Positions 17,302 through 27,508 of a DNA stretch of 64,000 nt are shown one piece after another (the stretch's first letter is position 1; the number at the start of each line of letters is the position of its first letter). The notes beneath the pieces were generated by a model. The model made no database searches. It saw nothing but the letters and a program-made list of their open reading frames with translations, and had not been told where the DNA came from. This DNA comes from Burkholderia vietnamiensis LMG 10929 (GTDB lineage Bacteria; Pseudomonadota; Gammaproteobacteria; Burkholderiales; Burkholderiaceae): NCBI RefSeq assembly GCF_000959445.1, contig NZ_CP009632.1, positions 1,184,368 to 1,248,367 on the forward strand, in the 5' to 3' direction. The position numbers and the translations under genes were made by a program.

Positions 17302-18261
17302 CTATCCGAGCGCCGCGCGCATCCGCTCCATCAGCGCCAGCACTTCGGGGCGCGCCTCGCCCTTTGCATGCACGAAGTGATAGCTGAGCGGCGACTCGAC
17401 CTCGTGCCTGCTCACGCGCACGAGCGCGCTGCGCTCGAGATACGCGCTAGCAAGCGGCGTGCGCGCCAGCGCCACGCCGAGCCCCGCTTCGGCCGCCGCC
17501 AGCACGAGGTTGTAATCCTCGAAGCGGCGGTCCTGCGCGCGCGGCTTGAACGCGATGCCGAGCGCGGCGAACCACGTGCGCCAGCCGGTGACGTCCGAAT
17601 CGTGCAGCAGCGGCATCTCGAGCAGCGCCGCGTCGCCGCCGCGCCGGCGCAGCGTGGCGAGCTGCGCGGCGAGCCGCGGGTGCGCGACCGGATGCAGCTT
17701 CTCCGGCATGAACTCGCGCGTTTCCAGATGACGCCAGTAGCCGCGCCCGTAGCGAATCGACAGATCCGCTTCGCCCGCTGCGATGTCGACGTTGCGCAGC
17801 TCGATGCCGAGCTCGATGCGCAACGCCGGCGCCTCGCTCTCGAGCGCCTGCTGCCGCTCGAACAGCCAGAGCTGCGCGAAGGCGGGCACCACGCTCATCC
17901 TGACGAGCCGCGGCGCGCGCGGCAAGCGCCACTGATCGGCCGCGCCGTCGATGATCGCGAACGCCTGCTCGATCCGGCCGACGAAGCGCTGGCCGTCCGG
18001 CGTCATGCGCACGCCGCGCGCATGACGTTCGAACAACGTCATGCCGAGCCAGTTTTCGACGGCAGCCACGCGCCGGCTGATCGCGCCGTGCGTGACGCCG
18101 GACACCTCGGCCGCCGCCAGAAACGAGCCGTGACGCGCGACCGTGCAGACGGTCTCGAGACTCGCGAGCGGCGGTCGCGAGCCCGGCTGCGGCGGCGCAC
18201 CCGGCTGCGAGCGCGCCGGACGGTCGCCGCAGCGGCGCACCGAGCTGTGAGCCATATTCAT
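17302..18261 (-). CDS. LysR-family transcriptional regulator
   Basis: Product of 319 residues. The winged helix (LASLETVCTVARHGSFLAAAEVSGVTHGAISRRVAAVENWLG) and the GcvA-like effector domain (EADLSIRYGRGYW) assign it to the GcvA branch of LysR regulators. It is divergent from the EamA transporter gene with only 57 bp between the starts, so the two promoters must overlap, and control of the transporter is likely. Confidence 0.86.
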   Translation of the reverse strand: MNMAHSSVRRCGDRPARSQPGAPPQPGSRPPLASLETVCTVARHGSFLAAAEVSGVTHGAISRRVAAVENWLGMTLFERHARGVRMTPDGQRFVGRIEQAFAIIDGAADQWRLPRAPRLVRMSVVPAFAQLWLFERQQALESEAPALRIELGIELRNVDIAAGEADLSIRYGRGYWRHLETREFMPEKLHPVAHPRLAAQLATLRRRGGDAALLEMPLLHDSDVTGWRTWFAALGIAFKPRAQDRRFEDYNLVLAAAEAGLGVALARTPLASAYLERSALVRVSRHEVESPLSYHFVHAKGEARPEVLALMERMRAALG

Positions 18262-18318
18262 ATCCGGATGTCGATCTGTGCGCTAGCTTAACATCTCGCG
18301 ACGCTGCACCATGGCCGC

Positions 18319-19233
18319 ATGAACACGCTCTCCTCCTCCCCCTCCTCCTCTTCGACGCGCGACGCGCGACAGCGGCTCGTCGCGGCCGGCGCGGTGGCGT
18401 TCACGATCGTCTCGCGGGCCAGCGCGTTCCCGTTCATCCGCATCGGCCTGCACGGGCTGACGCCGCTGCAGCTCGCCGCCGCGCGCTTCGCCACCGCGGC
18501 CGTGCTCGCGCTCGCATGGCTCGCGTGGCGGCGGCCGCCGAAGCCGAGCCGCGGCGACGCATTGCGCTTTCTCGCATGCGGCCTGCTCGGCATCGCGCTC
18601 TACAACGCGCTGCTCAACACCGGCGAGCAAACCGTCTCGGCCGGCGCGGCCAGCTTCATCGTCAACACGCTGCCGATCTTCACGGCACTGCTTGCCGCGG
18701 TGTTTCTGCATGAACGCTTCAATCGCTGGGGATGGCTCGGCTCGCTGGTCAGCCTCGCCGGCATCGCGGTGATCGCGCATGGTCAGCCGGGCGGCCTCGT
18801 GCTCGGCTCCGGCAGCACGCTGATCCTCGGCGCGGCGCTGTGTTCGGCCAGCTATTTCGTGTTGCAGCGGCGGCTGATCCCCGTGTACGGCGCGCTGCCA
18901 TGCACCGCGTACACGCTGCTGGCCGGCGCGGTGCTGCTTGCGCCATGGTTGCCCGGCGCGCTGGCGGCGCTCGGCGGCGGCGCATCGCACGAGACGGTGT
19001 CGGCCGTCCTCGTGCTCGGCATCTTCCCGGCGGCGCTCGGCTATGCGGCGTGGTCGTTCGCACTCGGCCATTTCGGCGCGGCGCGCGCGTCCAGCTTCCT
19101 GTATCTGACGCCGGCGGTCGCGACGGCGATGTCGATGATGCTCACCGGCGAACGGCCCGGCATCGGCACCGTGGGCGGCGGCCTGCTGGCGATCGTGGGT
19201 GTCGTCGTCGTCGCATTGCGCGGACGCGCGTAG
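18319..19233 (+). CDS. EamA/DMT-family transporter
   Basis: Product of 304 residues with ten predicted membrane helices in two EamA repeats. The pattern AFPFIRIGLHGLTPLQLAAARFATAA and LYNALLNTGEQTVSAGAASFIVNTLPIFTALLA is typical of the drug/metabolite transporter superfamily (RhaT/YdcZ-like exporters). Substrate unknown; many such proteins export amino acids or other metabolites. The partner LysR gene is divergent and probably its regulator. Confidence 0.86.
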   Translation: MNTLSSSPSSSSTRDARQRLVAAGAVAFTIVSRASAFPFIRIGLHGLTPLQLAAARFATAAVLALAWLAWRRPPKPSRGDALRFLACGLLGIALYNALLNTGEQTVSAGAASFIVNTLPIFTALLAAVFLHERFNRWGWLGSLVSLAGIAVIAHGQPGGLVLGSGSTLILGAALCSASYFVLQRRLIPVYGALPCTAYTLLAGAVLLAPWLPGALAALGGGASHETVSAVLVLGIFPAALGYAAWSFALGHFGAARASSFLYLTPAVATAMSMMLTGERPGIGTVGGGLLAIVGVVVVALRGRA

Positions 19234-19819
19234 CCGCGCGGCGACGTCGCGCGCGGAGGCCGCGTCGAGTGAGCGGATCACCGCACGCTCCGGAGCCGGC
19301 TACGATTGCTGCAAAACCGACGAGCGACTCGGCAAGCAAGCGAAGCGCGCGTCGATTCGCCGGCGCCAGCGGGCTCGACCGTTAGTTGCATCGAATCGGA
19401 GGAGGCGTTGCCGCGCCGATGAATCGAAGTGTGCAGACGAATCGACCGAACAGTTGCTGACTGATTGCATCGCACTGTCCATGGCTTCGGAATCCGGCCC
19501 GTCGAATAATCAGGGCCATTGACGGCGCGACACGCGCACGCGCCGATCGCGCGACGGCCGTGCGGCCGCATCACATTTGCGCAAGCTCGGACAATTCGCC
19601 GAGACGGGCGCAAGCGCGTTCAGATATATTCAGACGAATTGCGTGTCGTCCGATCAAATCGCATGCGCCGCGGCGGCACCACGGCGTACTCGACGATCGG
19701 CGACAGGCAAGCCGAACCCATCGCGGGTCGCGGAGACTCGCCCGGCTCGCCGGCCGCCTCACAAGGGCGTGCGCGATCGAACGGGCGGCAACAGCACTAT
19801 CAATCAACGGAGATGGCAG
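19234..19819. other. Gene-free stretch upstream of the branched-chain binding protein
   Basis: About 590 bp with no supported gene; open frames here have no recognisable protein character. The last ~100 bp before 19820 must hold the promoter of the binding-protein gene, but no clear elements were seen apart from its GGAG ribosome-binding site. Confidence 0.45.
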
Positions 19820-20974
19820 ATGGAACGAAGCACCGTCGGCATGCGCTGCAAACCCCTGGTCACCGTCGCACTGGCAGCCGCCGCATTCGCGGCCGCCTCG
19901 AGCGCGATGGCCGACCAGGTCGTGAAGATCGGCAGCGTCGAACCGACAACGGGCGGCATTTCGCACCTGGGCAAGGACAACGAGAACGGCGCACGTCTCG
20001 CCGTCGAAGAGATCAATGCGAAGGGCCTGACGATCGGCGGCAAGAAGATCACGCTGCAGCTCGACGCGCAGGACGACGCGGCCGACCCGCGTCAGGCGAC
20101 GCAGGTTGCGCAGAAGCTGGTCGACGACAAGGTCGTCGCCGTCATCGGCCACCTGAACTCGGGCACGTCGATCCCGGCGTCGAAGATCTACAGCGATGCG
20201 GGCATCGTGCAGATCTCGCCGTCGGCCACCAACCCGACCTACACGCAACAGGGCTTCAAGACCACCTATCGCGTGGTCGCGACCGACGCGCAGCAAGGCC
20301 CCGCGCTCGCGAGCTACGCGCAGTCGAAGGGCGTGAAGAGCGTCGCGGTGATCGACGATTCGACCGCGTACGGCCAGGGCCTCGCGAACGAATTCGAGAA
20401 GAAGGCCAAGGCGCTCGGCCTGAAGGTGCTGTCGCACGACGCGACCAACGACAAGGCCGTCGACTTCCGCGCGATCCTGACGAAGGTGAAGGGCGAGAAC
20501 CCGGACGCGATCATGTACGGCGGCATGGATGCCACCGGCGGCCCGCTCGCGAAGCAGGCGAAGCAGCTCGGCCTGCGCGCGAAGATCCTGTCCGGCGACG
20601 GCGTGTGCACCGACTCGCTGGCGCAGCTGGCCGGCCCGGCGGCCGACAACGTGCTGTGCTCGCAGGCCGGCGCGGCGCTCGAGAAGATGCCGGGCGGCGC
20701 GGCGTTCGTCGCGAAGTACGAGAAGCGCTTCAACCAGGGCATCAAGTTCGATGCGCCGTTCGCATACGACGCGGTGTATATCGCCGTCGACGCGATGAAG
20801 CGCGCGAACTCGACCGATCCGGCCAAGATCGTCGCCGCGATGCCGTCGACGAAGTATGAAGGCGTGATCGGCACGACGACGTTCGACGCGAAGGGCGACC
20901 TGACGCACGGGATCATCTCGATCTACGGCTACAAGGCCGGCAAGAAGACCTTCCTCGATCAGGTGAAGATGTAA
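19820..20974 (+). CDS. Branched-chain amino acid ABC transporter, periplasmic binding protein
   Basis: Product of 384 residues with a signal peptide (LVTVALAAAAFAAASSAMA). The mature protein begins DQVVKIGSVEPTTGGISHLGKDNENGARLAVEEIN and contains VAVIGHLNSGTSIPAS, the LivJ/LivK-type ligand fold. It delivers Leu/Ile/Val or related amino acids to an ABC importer. No permease or ATPase genes follow, so it is an orphan binding protein that must use a transporter encoded elsewhere. The ATG at 19820 follows GGAG by 7 nt; the longer upstream frame is rejected. Confidence 0.9.
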   Translation: MERSTVGMRCKPLVTVALAAAAFAAASSAMADQVVKIGSVEPTTGGISHLGKDNENGARLAVEEINAKGLTIGGKKITLQLDAQDDAADPRQATQVAQKLVDDKVVAVIGHLNSGTSIPASKIYSDAGIVQISPSATNPTYTQQGFKTTYRVVATDAQQGPALASYAQSKGVKSVAVIDDSTAYGQGLANEFEKKAKALGLKVLSHDATNDKAVDFRAILTKVKGENPDAIMYGGMDATGGPLAKQAKQLGLRAKILSGDGVCTDSLAQLAGPAADNVLCSQAGAALEKMPGGAAFVAKYEKRFNQGIKFDAPFAYDAVYIAVDAMKRANSTDPAKIVAAMPSTKYEGVIGTTTFDAKGDLTHGIISIYGYKAGKKTFLDQVKM

Positions 20975-20986
20975 TTCCCCGCGATG

Positions 20987-21019
20987 CCGGCGCGACGGGA
21001 ACGCCACCCGTCGCGCCGG
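20987..21019 (+). terminator. Strong hairpin after the binding-protein gene
   Basis: Perfect 13-bp inverted repeat CCGGCGCGACGGG/CCCGTCGCGCCGG with a 7-bp loop, 13 bp after the stop codon. No T-run follows, so it may stabilise the message end rather than act as a classical terminator. Confidence 0.6.
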
Positions 21020-21060
21020 TGCCGCGCGGGCCGGTTCAGGCTTTGCGGAGATGAAGTGAC

Positions 21061-21363
21061 ATGTGTGCAATGGCGTATGCGGAATTTCAGCAGGAGTTGA
21101 AGAAGGCGCAGCTGACGGCGCGCGAATTCGCGCGGCTGATCCGGATGAACGAAAGCTCCATCACGAACTATTCGAGCAAGGGCACCGTCCCTTCGCACCT
21201 CGCGGTCATCGCGACCCTCATCGGCGCGCTCGCGGCGCACGAGATCGATTTCCGGCACGTGATCGGCAAGACGGCGATCGAGCCGAAGCGGCCGCGCGGC
21301 GGCGGGGTGTTTCCCGCCGGCGACAAACCGCGCGCGCGGAGGACCGTCAAGGTCGGCTCCTGA
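21061..21363 (+). CDS. Small helix-turn-helix protein
   Basis: Product of 100 residues. The segment QQELKKAQLTAREFARLIRMNESSITNYSSKGTVPSHLAVIATLIGALA has the shape of an Xre/Cro-type helix-turn-helix (residues about 8-60), followed by a basic tail. It could be a DNA-binding regulator; its target is unknown. The start may be the ATG at 21061 or the in-frame ATG at 21070 (MAYAEF); GGAG lies 10 nt before the first. It lies between the amino-acid binding protein and the YdiJ-like gene (convergent). Confidence 0.6.
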   Translation: MCAMAYAEFQQELKKAQLTAREFARLIRMNESSITNYSSKGTVPSHLAVIATLIGALAAHEIDFRHVIGKTAIEPKRPRGGGVFPAGDKPRARRTVKVGS

Positions 21364-21458
21364 TGCATCGAATTCACCGGTAGCGGCGTCCTCGTCCGCG
21401 CCCATGGAGCGGCCGATCGAACCCGTCAGTCGGCGGCGCCTGCGACGCCGTCCGCCCG

Positions 21459-24400
21459 TCAGTCTGCCGCTCGCACCTGATCGAGCAACGCCTGCAACGG
21501 ATGCCGCAGTTGCTTCGACGACATGCGCTTCACCTGGCTGCGGCACGAGTACCCGGTCGCCAGCGCCTCGCCTCGTTCCGCGGAACCATCTACGTGCGCC
21601 GCCCACGATTGCGCATAGATCGCCTTCGACGTCGCGAGATTGCGCGCCTCGTGCCCATAGGTGCCCGACATCCCGCAGCAGCCGGCCGCCTCGACCGTCA
21701 GGCGCAGACCGCGCCGCGCGAATAGCTGCGCCCATTGCCTGCCGCTGTCCGGTGCGTTGGTCCGCTCGGTGCAGTGCGGCAGCAGCCGAAACGCGGCGCC
21801 CGACGCGCGGCCCGCGCGGGCTTCCGGCAACGCATCGAGCAGCCACTCCTGCGGCAGCGCGACCTGCGGCACGTCGACGAGCCCGGTCACCTTCAGGTAT
21901 TCCTGCCGATACGTGAGCGTCATCGCCGGATCGAGGCCGACCAGCGCGACGCCCGAGCGTGCAAGCGCGGCGAGCTGCGTCGCGTTGCGGATCGCCGCCC
22001 GCTCGAACGCGCGCAGAAAGCCCTGCACGTGCAGCGCCTTGCCGTTCTGCGCGAGCGGCGCGAGCCATACCTGGAAACCGATGCGCGCGGCCAGTTCGAT
22101 CAGCGTCGCCAACTGCTCGGTGTCGAAGTAACGCGTGAACGTGTCCTGCACGATGACCACACTGCGCGCGCGCTGCGCGTCGGTCAGCGCGGCGAGCGCG
22201 TGCGGATCGGCCGGCCGCACGCGCCATTGCCGCAGCGCGGCCGCGAGATCGAAGCGGCTCAGCAGCGGGCTGTCGACCATGCCGACCTGACGCTCGAGCA
22301 GCGTGCGCACCCACCCGGCCGCCATCATCCGGTTGTACAGCGCGGGCACGCGTGCGAGCCACGGCATCGTGAATTCGAGCGAGCCGATCAGATAGTCGCG
22401 CAGCGGCCGCTGATAGCGCTGGTGATACAGCTCCAGAAAGCGCGAGCGGAACTCGGGCACGTTGACCTTGACCGGGCACTGCCCCGCACACGACTTGCAC
22501 GCGAGGCAGCCGGCCATCGCGTCGTACACCTCGTGCGAGAAGTCCGCTGCGCCGTTGCGCGCGGCGCGGCTGTTGCGCCAGCGCGTGACGATGCCCGTCG
22601 CCCACGGCTGCCGCACACGCGCCGCCGCGACGACGTCGACGCCCGCCTGTCCTTGCAGGCGCAACCATTCGCGCATCAGCGAGGCGCGCCCCTTCGGCGA
22701 CTGCACGCGCTCGCGCGTCGCCTTCCACGACGGACACATCGCGTCGTCCGGGTCGAAGTTGTAGCACGCACCGTTGCCGTTGCAGTGCATCGCGGTGCCG
22801 TAGCTGCGCCACACGCGCTCGTCGATCTGCCGGTCGTGGTCGCCGCGCGTCGGCACCTCGTCGATCTTCAGCAGCCGCAGCGTGCGCAGCGGCGGCGTCG
22901 CGATCTTGCCGGGATTCAGCTGGTTGTGCGGATCGAACGCGGCCTTCAGCTGCTGCAGCGACGGATACAGCTCGCCGAAGAACGCCGGCGCGTATTCCGA
23001 CCGCACGCCCTTGCCGTGCTCGCCCCATAAAAGGCCACCATGCCGCTGCGTGAGCGCGGCCACCGCGTCCGACACCGGCCGCACCAGCGCCGCCTGCTTC
23101 GGGTCCTTCATGTCGAGCGCGGGGCGCACGTGCAGCACGCCGGCGTCGACGTGGCCGAACATCCCGTATTGCAACCCGTGAGCATCGAGCAGCGCGCGGA
23201 ATTCGGCGATGTATTCGGCGAGGTTCTCGGGCGGCACCGCGGTGTCCTCGACGAACGGCTGGGGGCGCGCCTCGCCCTGCACGTTGCCGAGCAGCCCGAC
23301 CGCGCGCTTGCGCATCGCGTACACGCGCTTGACCGCTTCAGCGCCGCTCGCGAGCGTGTGGCCGAGCCGCTCGACGCTCGTATCGGTGCGCAAATGCTCG
23401 ACGAACGCATGCACGCGCGCATCGACGTCATGGGCGTCGTCGCCGCTGAATTCGATCAGGTTGATGCCGAGCGTCGGACGCCCGTCGTCCTGCGGGAAAT
23501 ACTCGGCCACGCTGCTCCAGACGAAATCCTTCATCGCGAGCATCAGCACCTTCGAGTCGACCGTTTCGATCGACAGCGGCCGATGGGCGAGCAGCGCGCG
23601 CGCATCGCGCAGCGCGTCCATGAAGCCGCCATAGCGCACGTTGACCAGCACCGAGTACTTCGGGATCGGCAGCACGTTCAGCTTCGCTTCGACGACGAAG
23701 CCGAGCGAGCCTTCGGCGCCGCACAGCACGCTGTTGAGATTGAAGCGGCCGTCGGCTTCGCGCAGGTGCGCGAGGTCGTAGCCGGTCAGGCAGCGATTGA
23801 GCTTGGGGAATTTCGCGTCGATCAGCGCCGCCTGTTCGTCGCGGATGCGGCGCGCGGTGCGATACACGTCGCCGACGCGGTCCTGCCGCGCGCAGCGGCG
23901 TTCGAGTTCGGCTTCGTCGACGGCGTCGCTGCGTAGTTGCTCGCCGCCGAGCAGCACGAAGTCGAGCGCGAGCACGTGGTCGCGCGTCTTGCCGTAGGTG
24001 CAGCTGCCCTGCCCGCTTGCGTCGGTGTTGATCATCCCGCCGATCGTCGCGCGATTCGACGTCGACAGCTCCGGCGCGAAAAACAGCCCGTGCGGCTTCA
24101 GCGCGGCATTGAGCTGATCCTTGACGACGCCGGCCTGCACGCGCACCCAGCGCTCGTCGGCGTTGATTTCGAGAATCCGGTTCAGGTTGCGCGACAGGTC
24201 GACGATCACGCCGTCGGTCAGCGACTGCCCGTTGGTGCCGGTGCCGCCGCCGCGCGCCGCCACCGCGACGCCGCGATGCTCGGGCTGCGCGAGCACGCGC
24301 GCGAGCAGCCGCACGTCGTCCGCATGCGCGGGGCTGATGACCGCTTGCGGCAGGCGCTGATAGATCGAGTTGTCGGTGGCCTGCACGGTGCGGTTCGCGT

Positions 24401-24509
24401 GGTCGGCGCGGATTTCGCCGGCGAAACCGCCAGCCTGCAGCGCGGCGAGGAAGTCGCGGTAACGGGCCTCGAGCGGGCTGACGGGACGGGACAACGAAGC
24501 GATCGGCAT
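21459..24509 (-). CDS. ydiJ: YdiJ-like D-2-hydroxyglutarate dehydrogenase (FAD, Fe-S)
   Basis: Product of 1016 residues, matching E. coli YdiJ (about 1018). Domain order: FAD-binding PCMH domain (about residues 50-280, ARGGGTGTNGQSLTDG and GGMINTDASGQGSCTYGKT), FAD-oxidase C-terminal domain, a ferredoxin-like 4Fe-4S region (CLACKSCAGQCPVKVNVPEF near residue 666), and a CCG-type domain (CCGMSGTYGHEARN near 943). YdiJ-type enzymes oxidise D-2-hydroxyglutarate to 2-oxoglutarate. The frame runs on upstream to 25598 over the divergent LysR gene; MPIASLSRPVSPLEARYRDF at 24509 is the proper start. An iteron-like sequence lies inside it at 23024. Confidence 0.9.
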   Translation of the reverse strand: MPIASLSRPVSPLEARYRDFLAALQAGGFAGEIRADHANRTVQATDNSIYQRLPQAVISPAHADDVRLLARVLAQPEHRGVAVAARGGGTGTNGQSLTDGVIVDLSRNLNRILEINADERWVRVQAGVVKDQLNAALKPHGLFFAPELSTSNRATIGGMINTDASGQGSCTYGKTRDHVLALDFVLLGGEQLRSDAVDEAELERRCARQDRVGDVYRTARRIRDEQAALIDAKFPKLNRCLTGYDLAHLREADGRFNLNSVLCGAEGSLGFVVEAKLNVLPIPKYSVLVNVRYGGFMDALRDARALLAHRPLSIETVDSKVLMLAMKDFVWSSVAEYFPQDDGRPTLGINLIEFSGDDAHDVDARVHAFVEHLRTDTSVERLGHTLASGAEAVKRVYAMRKRAVGLLGNVQGEARPQPFVEDTAVPPENLAEYIAEFRALLDAHGLQYGMFGHVDAGVLHVRPALDMKDPKQAALVRPVSDAVAALTQRHGGLLWGEHGKGVRSEYAPAFFGELYPSLQQLKAAFDPHNQLNPGKIATPPLRTLRLLKIDEVPTRGDHDRQIDERVWRSYGTAMHCNGNGACYNFDPDDAMCPSWKATRERVQSPKGRASLMREWLRLQGQAGVDVVAAARVRQPWATGIVTRWRNSRAARNGAADFSHEVYDAMAGCLACKSCAGQCPVKVNVPEFRSRFLELYHQRYQRPLRDYLIGSLEFTMPWLARVPALYNRMMAAGWVRTLLERQVGMVDSPLLSRFDLAAALRQWRVRPADPHALAALTDAQRARSVVIVQDTFTRYFDTEQLATLIELAARIGFQVWLAPLAQNGKALHVQGFLRAFERAAIRNATQLAALARSGVALVGLDPAMTLTYRQEYLKVTGLVDVPQVALPQEWLLDALPEARAGRASGAAFRLLPHCTERTNAPDSGRQWAQLFARRGLRLTVEAAGCCGMSGTYGHEARNLATSKAIYAQSWAAHVDGSAERGEALATGYSCRSQVKRMSSKQLRHPLQALLDQVRAAD

Positions 24510-24662
24510 GGAATGGCAGCGCAAAGTGATGGGAGCCGTTGCGCGGCCTCGATTAAAACCATGAGTTTTGAGCAAGTTTCCACGCGCGCGGGAAATCCAG
24601 TATCTTGCGGAAGGGTCCGACGAACAAACGAATTCTGCCCCATCAACGCTTGCATAAAACTC

Positions 24663-25553
24663 ATGAATTATCGCCGCCTGACCCCGTCGATGTCGCTCTT
24701 GCTGGTGTTCGAAGCCGCCGCACGGCACGAGAGCTACACGCGTGCCGCCGACGAGCTGTCGCTGAGCCAGAGCGCGATCAGCCGGCAGGTGCAGACGCTC
24801 GAGGCTCAACTCGGCGTCGCGCTGTTCCGGCGCGAGGGCCGCTCCGTGAAGCTGACCGAGGTCGGGCGGCGCTACTTCGCCGAAGTGAGCGGCGCGCTCG
24901 GGCGCATCCGCGGCGCGACGCTGCAGGCGATGTCGCATCAGGCCGGCGCCGGCACGCTGCGGCTCGCGACGTTGCCGACCTTCGGTTCGAAATGGTTGCT
25001 GCCGCATCTGCACGGCTTCTACGCCGCGCATCCGGGCGTGACGGTGCATCTGCATTCGCGGATCGGCGCGATCGACTTTCACACCGACGACGTCGATGCG
25101 GCCATCACGGTCGGCACCGGCGACTGGCCGGGCCTGCACGCGCACCGGCTGTCCAACGAATTCCTGATCGCGATCGCCAGCCCGGCCGCTGCCGGGCAGC
25201 GCAACGCCAAGGCGCGGGCGCCCGCCTGGGCGGCCGGCCAGACGCTGCTGGGCGTGACCAGCAATCAGCACGCGTGGGCCGAGTGGTTCGCGCATTTCGG
25301 CCTCGATCATCGCGACATGCGGGTCGGGCCGAGCTTCGAGCTGACGTCGCACCTGATCCAGGCCGTGCGGGCCGGCATCGGCATCGGCCTGGTGCCGAAG
25401 GTGCTCGTCGAAGACGAACTGACCCGCCACGAGCTCGTGCCGATCGGCGACGCGATCACGAGCCGGCGCAGCTACTATCTCGTGTATCCGCCGGAAAACG
25501 AAACGCTGCCGTCGCTGGCCGCGTTTCGCGAATGGCTGCTGAAAGCGTGCTGA
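24663..25553 (+). CDS. LysR-family regulator (GcvA-like)
   Basis: Product of 296 residues. The helix-turn-helix LLLVFEAAARHESYTRAADELSLSQSAISRQVQTLEAQLG and the effector domain (DVDAAITVGTGDWPGL) place it with GcvA-type LysR regulators. It is divergent from the YdiJ-like dehydrogenase gene (153 bp gap), so it is probably its regulator. The ATG at 24663 is chosen because upstream codons in frame lack family similarity. Confidence 0.87.
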   Translation: MNYRRLTPSMSLLLVFEAAARHESYTRAADELSLSQSAISRQVQTLEAQLGVALFRREGRSVKLTEVGRRYFAEVSGALGRIRGATLQAMSHQAGAGTLRLATLPTFGSKWLLPHLHGFYAAHPGVTVHLHSRIGAIDFHTDDVDAAITVGTGDWPGLHAHRLSNEFLIAIASPAAAGQRNAKARAPAWAAGQTLLGVTSNQHAWAEWFAHFGLDHRDMRVGPSFELTSHLIQAVRAGIGIGLVPKVLVEDELTRHELVPIGDAITSRRSYYLVYPPENETLPSLAAFREWLLKAC

Positions 25554-25798
25554 CAAATCGTGCCGACGACGACACGCTCGCTCGGCGCGAGCCGCCATGC
25601 GGGCGTCGGCCTGCGCATGCGACCGATGCGTCGAGGCCCCCTGAGCGACGCCATTTTCGTTACATTCGTGCTACGAATGCTCGGATGCTACGTCACGCGG
25701 CGGGCGGCGCTTCATTGCCGCCGCCCACCGCGTACGATCAACCGCCCGCAGACCGCCCGGTTCGGCCGCCCTGCGCACCACCGTCAGGAACCCTCGCC

Positions 25799-27508
25799 AT
25801 GAAGAAGCTCGTGAACCTCCCGTCCGATGTCGTTAGCGAAATGCTCGAAGGCATCGCGCGGCAGTCGCCGCATGTCGCGATCCTCGGCGACGAGCACGTG
25901 CTCGTGCGCCAGCCGCTGCCCGAGCCGTCGCGCCGGCCGGTCGCCGTGCTGTCCGGCGGCGGCAGCGGCCACGAGCCCGCGCACGGCGGTTACGTCGGCG
26001 AAGGCATGCTGAGCGCGGCCGTGTGCGGCGAGGTGTTCACGTCGCCGTCGACCGACGCCGTGCTCGCCGCGATCCGCGCGAGCGCCGGGCCGAACGGCGC
26101 GCTGCTGGTCGTGAAGAACTACACCGGCGACCGCCTCAATTTCGGGCTGGCCGCCGAACTCGCCCGCACGGAAGGCATCCCGGTCGAGATGGTGATCGTC
26201 GCCGACGACGTGTCGCTGCGCGGTGTCGTCGAGCGCGGCCAGCGGCGCGGCATCGCCGGCACCGTGCTGATTCACAAGCTGGCCGGCGCCGCCGCCGCAC
26301 GCGGGCTGCCGCTCGCGCGCGTCGCGGCCGTCGCGCGCGAGGCGGCCGCCGAGCTCGGCACGATGGGCGTCGCGCTGGATGGCTGCACGATCCCCGGCGC
26401 GGACAAGTCCGGGTTCAGCCTCGCCGATCACGAGATCGAGCTGGGCCTCGGCATCCACGGCGAGAAAGGCGTCGAACGCACCGCGCCGCTGCCGGCCGAC
26501 GCGCTGGTCGAGACGCTGCTGTCGCGCATCGTCGCCGACCTCGTGCTCGATCGCGGCGAACGCGTCGCGCTGCTGGTCAACGGCCTCGGCGCGACGCCCG
26601 ACATGGAGCTCGCGATCGTGCTGCGCGCCGCGTACGACAACCTGACCCGGCGCGGCATCACGGTCGCACGCGCCTGGGCCGGCACGTTCCTGTCGGCGCT
26701 GAACATGCCGGGCTGCTCGATCTCGCTGCTGCGGCTGAACGACGAACGGGCCGCGCTGCTCGACGCGCCGACGCAGGCGCGCGCATGGCCCGGCGGCGGC
26801 GCAGTGAACCCGCATGTTCGAATCGACGCGCCGGTCGCGCACGAGCCGCCGCCCCAGCCGGTCGATGCGGCCGCGAGCGCATGGGCTGCGCGTTTGCAGC
26901 CGGCGCTGCGCGCGGTCGCGCAAGCACTGCTCGACCACGAAGCGACGCTGACGGAGCTCGATACCGCGGCCGGCGACGGCGATCTCGGCGCGAGCATGCA
27001 TCGCGCCGCGCAGGCGATCCTCGCGCTGCCGGACACCGCCTACGGCGCGCCGGCCGCTACGCTCGCGGCGTTGGGCGCCGCGTTGCGGCGCGCGATCGCC
27101 GGCAGTTCGGGACCGTTCTATGCGAGCGCGTTGTTGCGCGCATCGCGGCGCCTTGCCGACGCGTCGGACCCCATCGCGCCGTCCGCGCGCGACTGGGCGG
27201 CTGCGCTGCGCGGCGCAGCCGACGCGATCAGCGAACTCGGGGGCGCGCGCGCGGGCGACCGCACGATGCTCGATGCGTTGGTGCCGGCCGCCGACGCGTT
27301 CGGCCGCGCGCTCGATCACGACCACGACGTCGCGAGCGCATGGGCGGCCGCCGTGCAGGCCGCCGAACACGGCGCGCGGCAAACGGCCGACATGCCGCCG
27401 CGCGCGGGACGGGCGAGCTATCTCGGCACGCGCGCGCTCGGTACGCCGGACGGCGGCGCCGTGGCCGTCACGTACTGGCTGCGCGCGTTGCTGCCGCACG
27501 TGCGGTAG
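25799..27508 (+). CDS. dak: Dihydroxyacetone kinase, fused DhaK-DhaL
   Basis: Product of 569 residues. The DhaK part (about 1-330) has GGGSGHEPAHGGYVGEGMLSAA and the covalent substrate-binding His in LGIHGEKGVER. The DhaL part (about 355-569) has the nucleotide-binding Asp cluster in TAAGDGDLGASMHRAA. A single-chain ATP-dependent enzyme of this form phosphorylates dihydroxyacetone, unlike the PTS-dependent split DhaKLM system. The ATG at 25799 is the usual start (MKKLVNLPSDVVSEMLEG). It lies 246 bp after the LysR gene; no glycerol genes are adjacent. Confidence 0.93.
   Translation: MKKLVNLPSDVVSEMLEGIARQSPHVAILGDEHVLVRQPLPEPSRRPVAVLSGGGSGHEPAHGGYVGEGMLSAAVCGEVFTSPSTDAVLAAIRASAGPNGALLVVKNYTGDRLNFGLAAELARTEGIPVEMVIVADDVSLRGVVERGQRRGIAGTVLIHKLAGAAAARGLPLARVAAVAREAAAELGTMGVALDGCTIPGADKSGFSLADHEIELGLGIHGEKGVERTAPLPADALVETLLSRIVADLVLDRGERVALLVNGLGATPDMELAIVLRAAYDNLTRRGITVARAWAGTFLSALNMPGCSISLLRLNDERAALLDAPTQARAWPGGGAVNPHVRIDAPVAHEPPPQPVDAAASAWAARLQPALRAVAQALLDHEATLTELDTAAGDGDLGASMHRAAQAILALPDTAYGAPAATLAALGAALRRAIAGSSGPFYASALLRASRRLADASDPIAPSARDWAAALRGAADAISELGGARAGDRTMLDALVPAADAFGRALDHDHDVASAWAAAVQAAEHGARQTADMPPRAGRASYLGTRALGTPDGGAVAVTYWLRALLPHVR

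Noticed and set aside
24510..25598. N-terminal extension of the YdiJ-like gene
   Set aside because: Overlaps the divergent LysR gene antisense; true start is at 24509 where family similarity begins.
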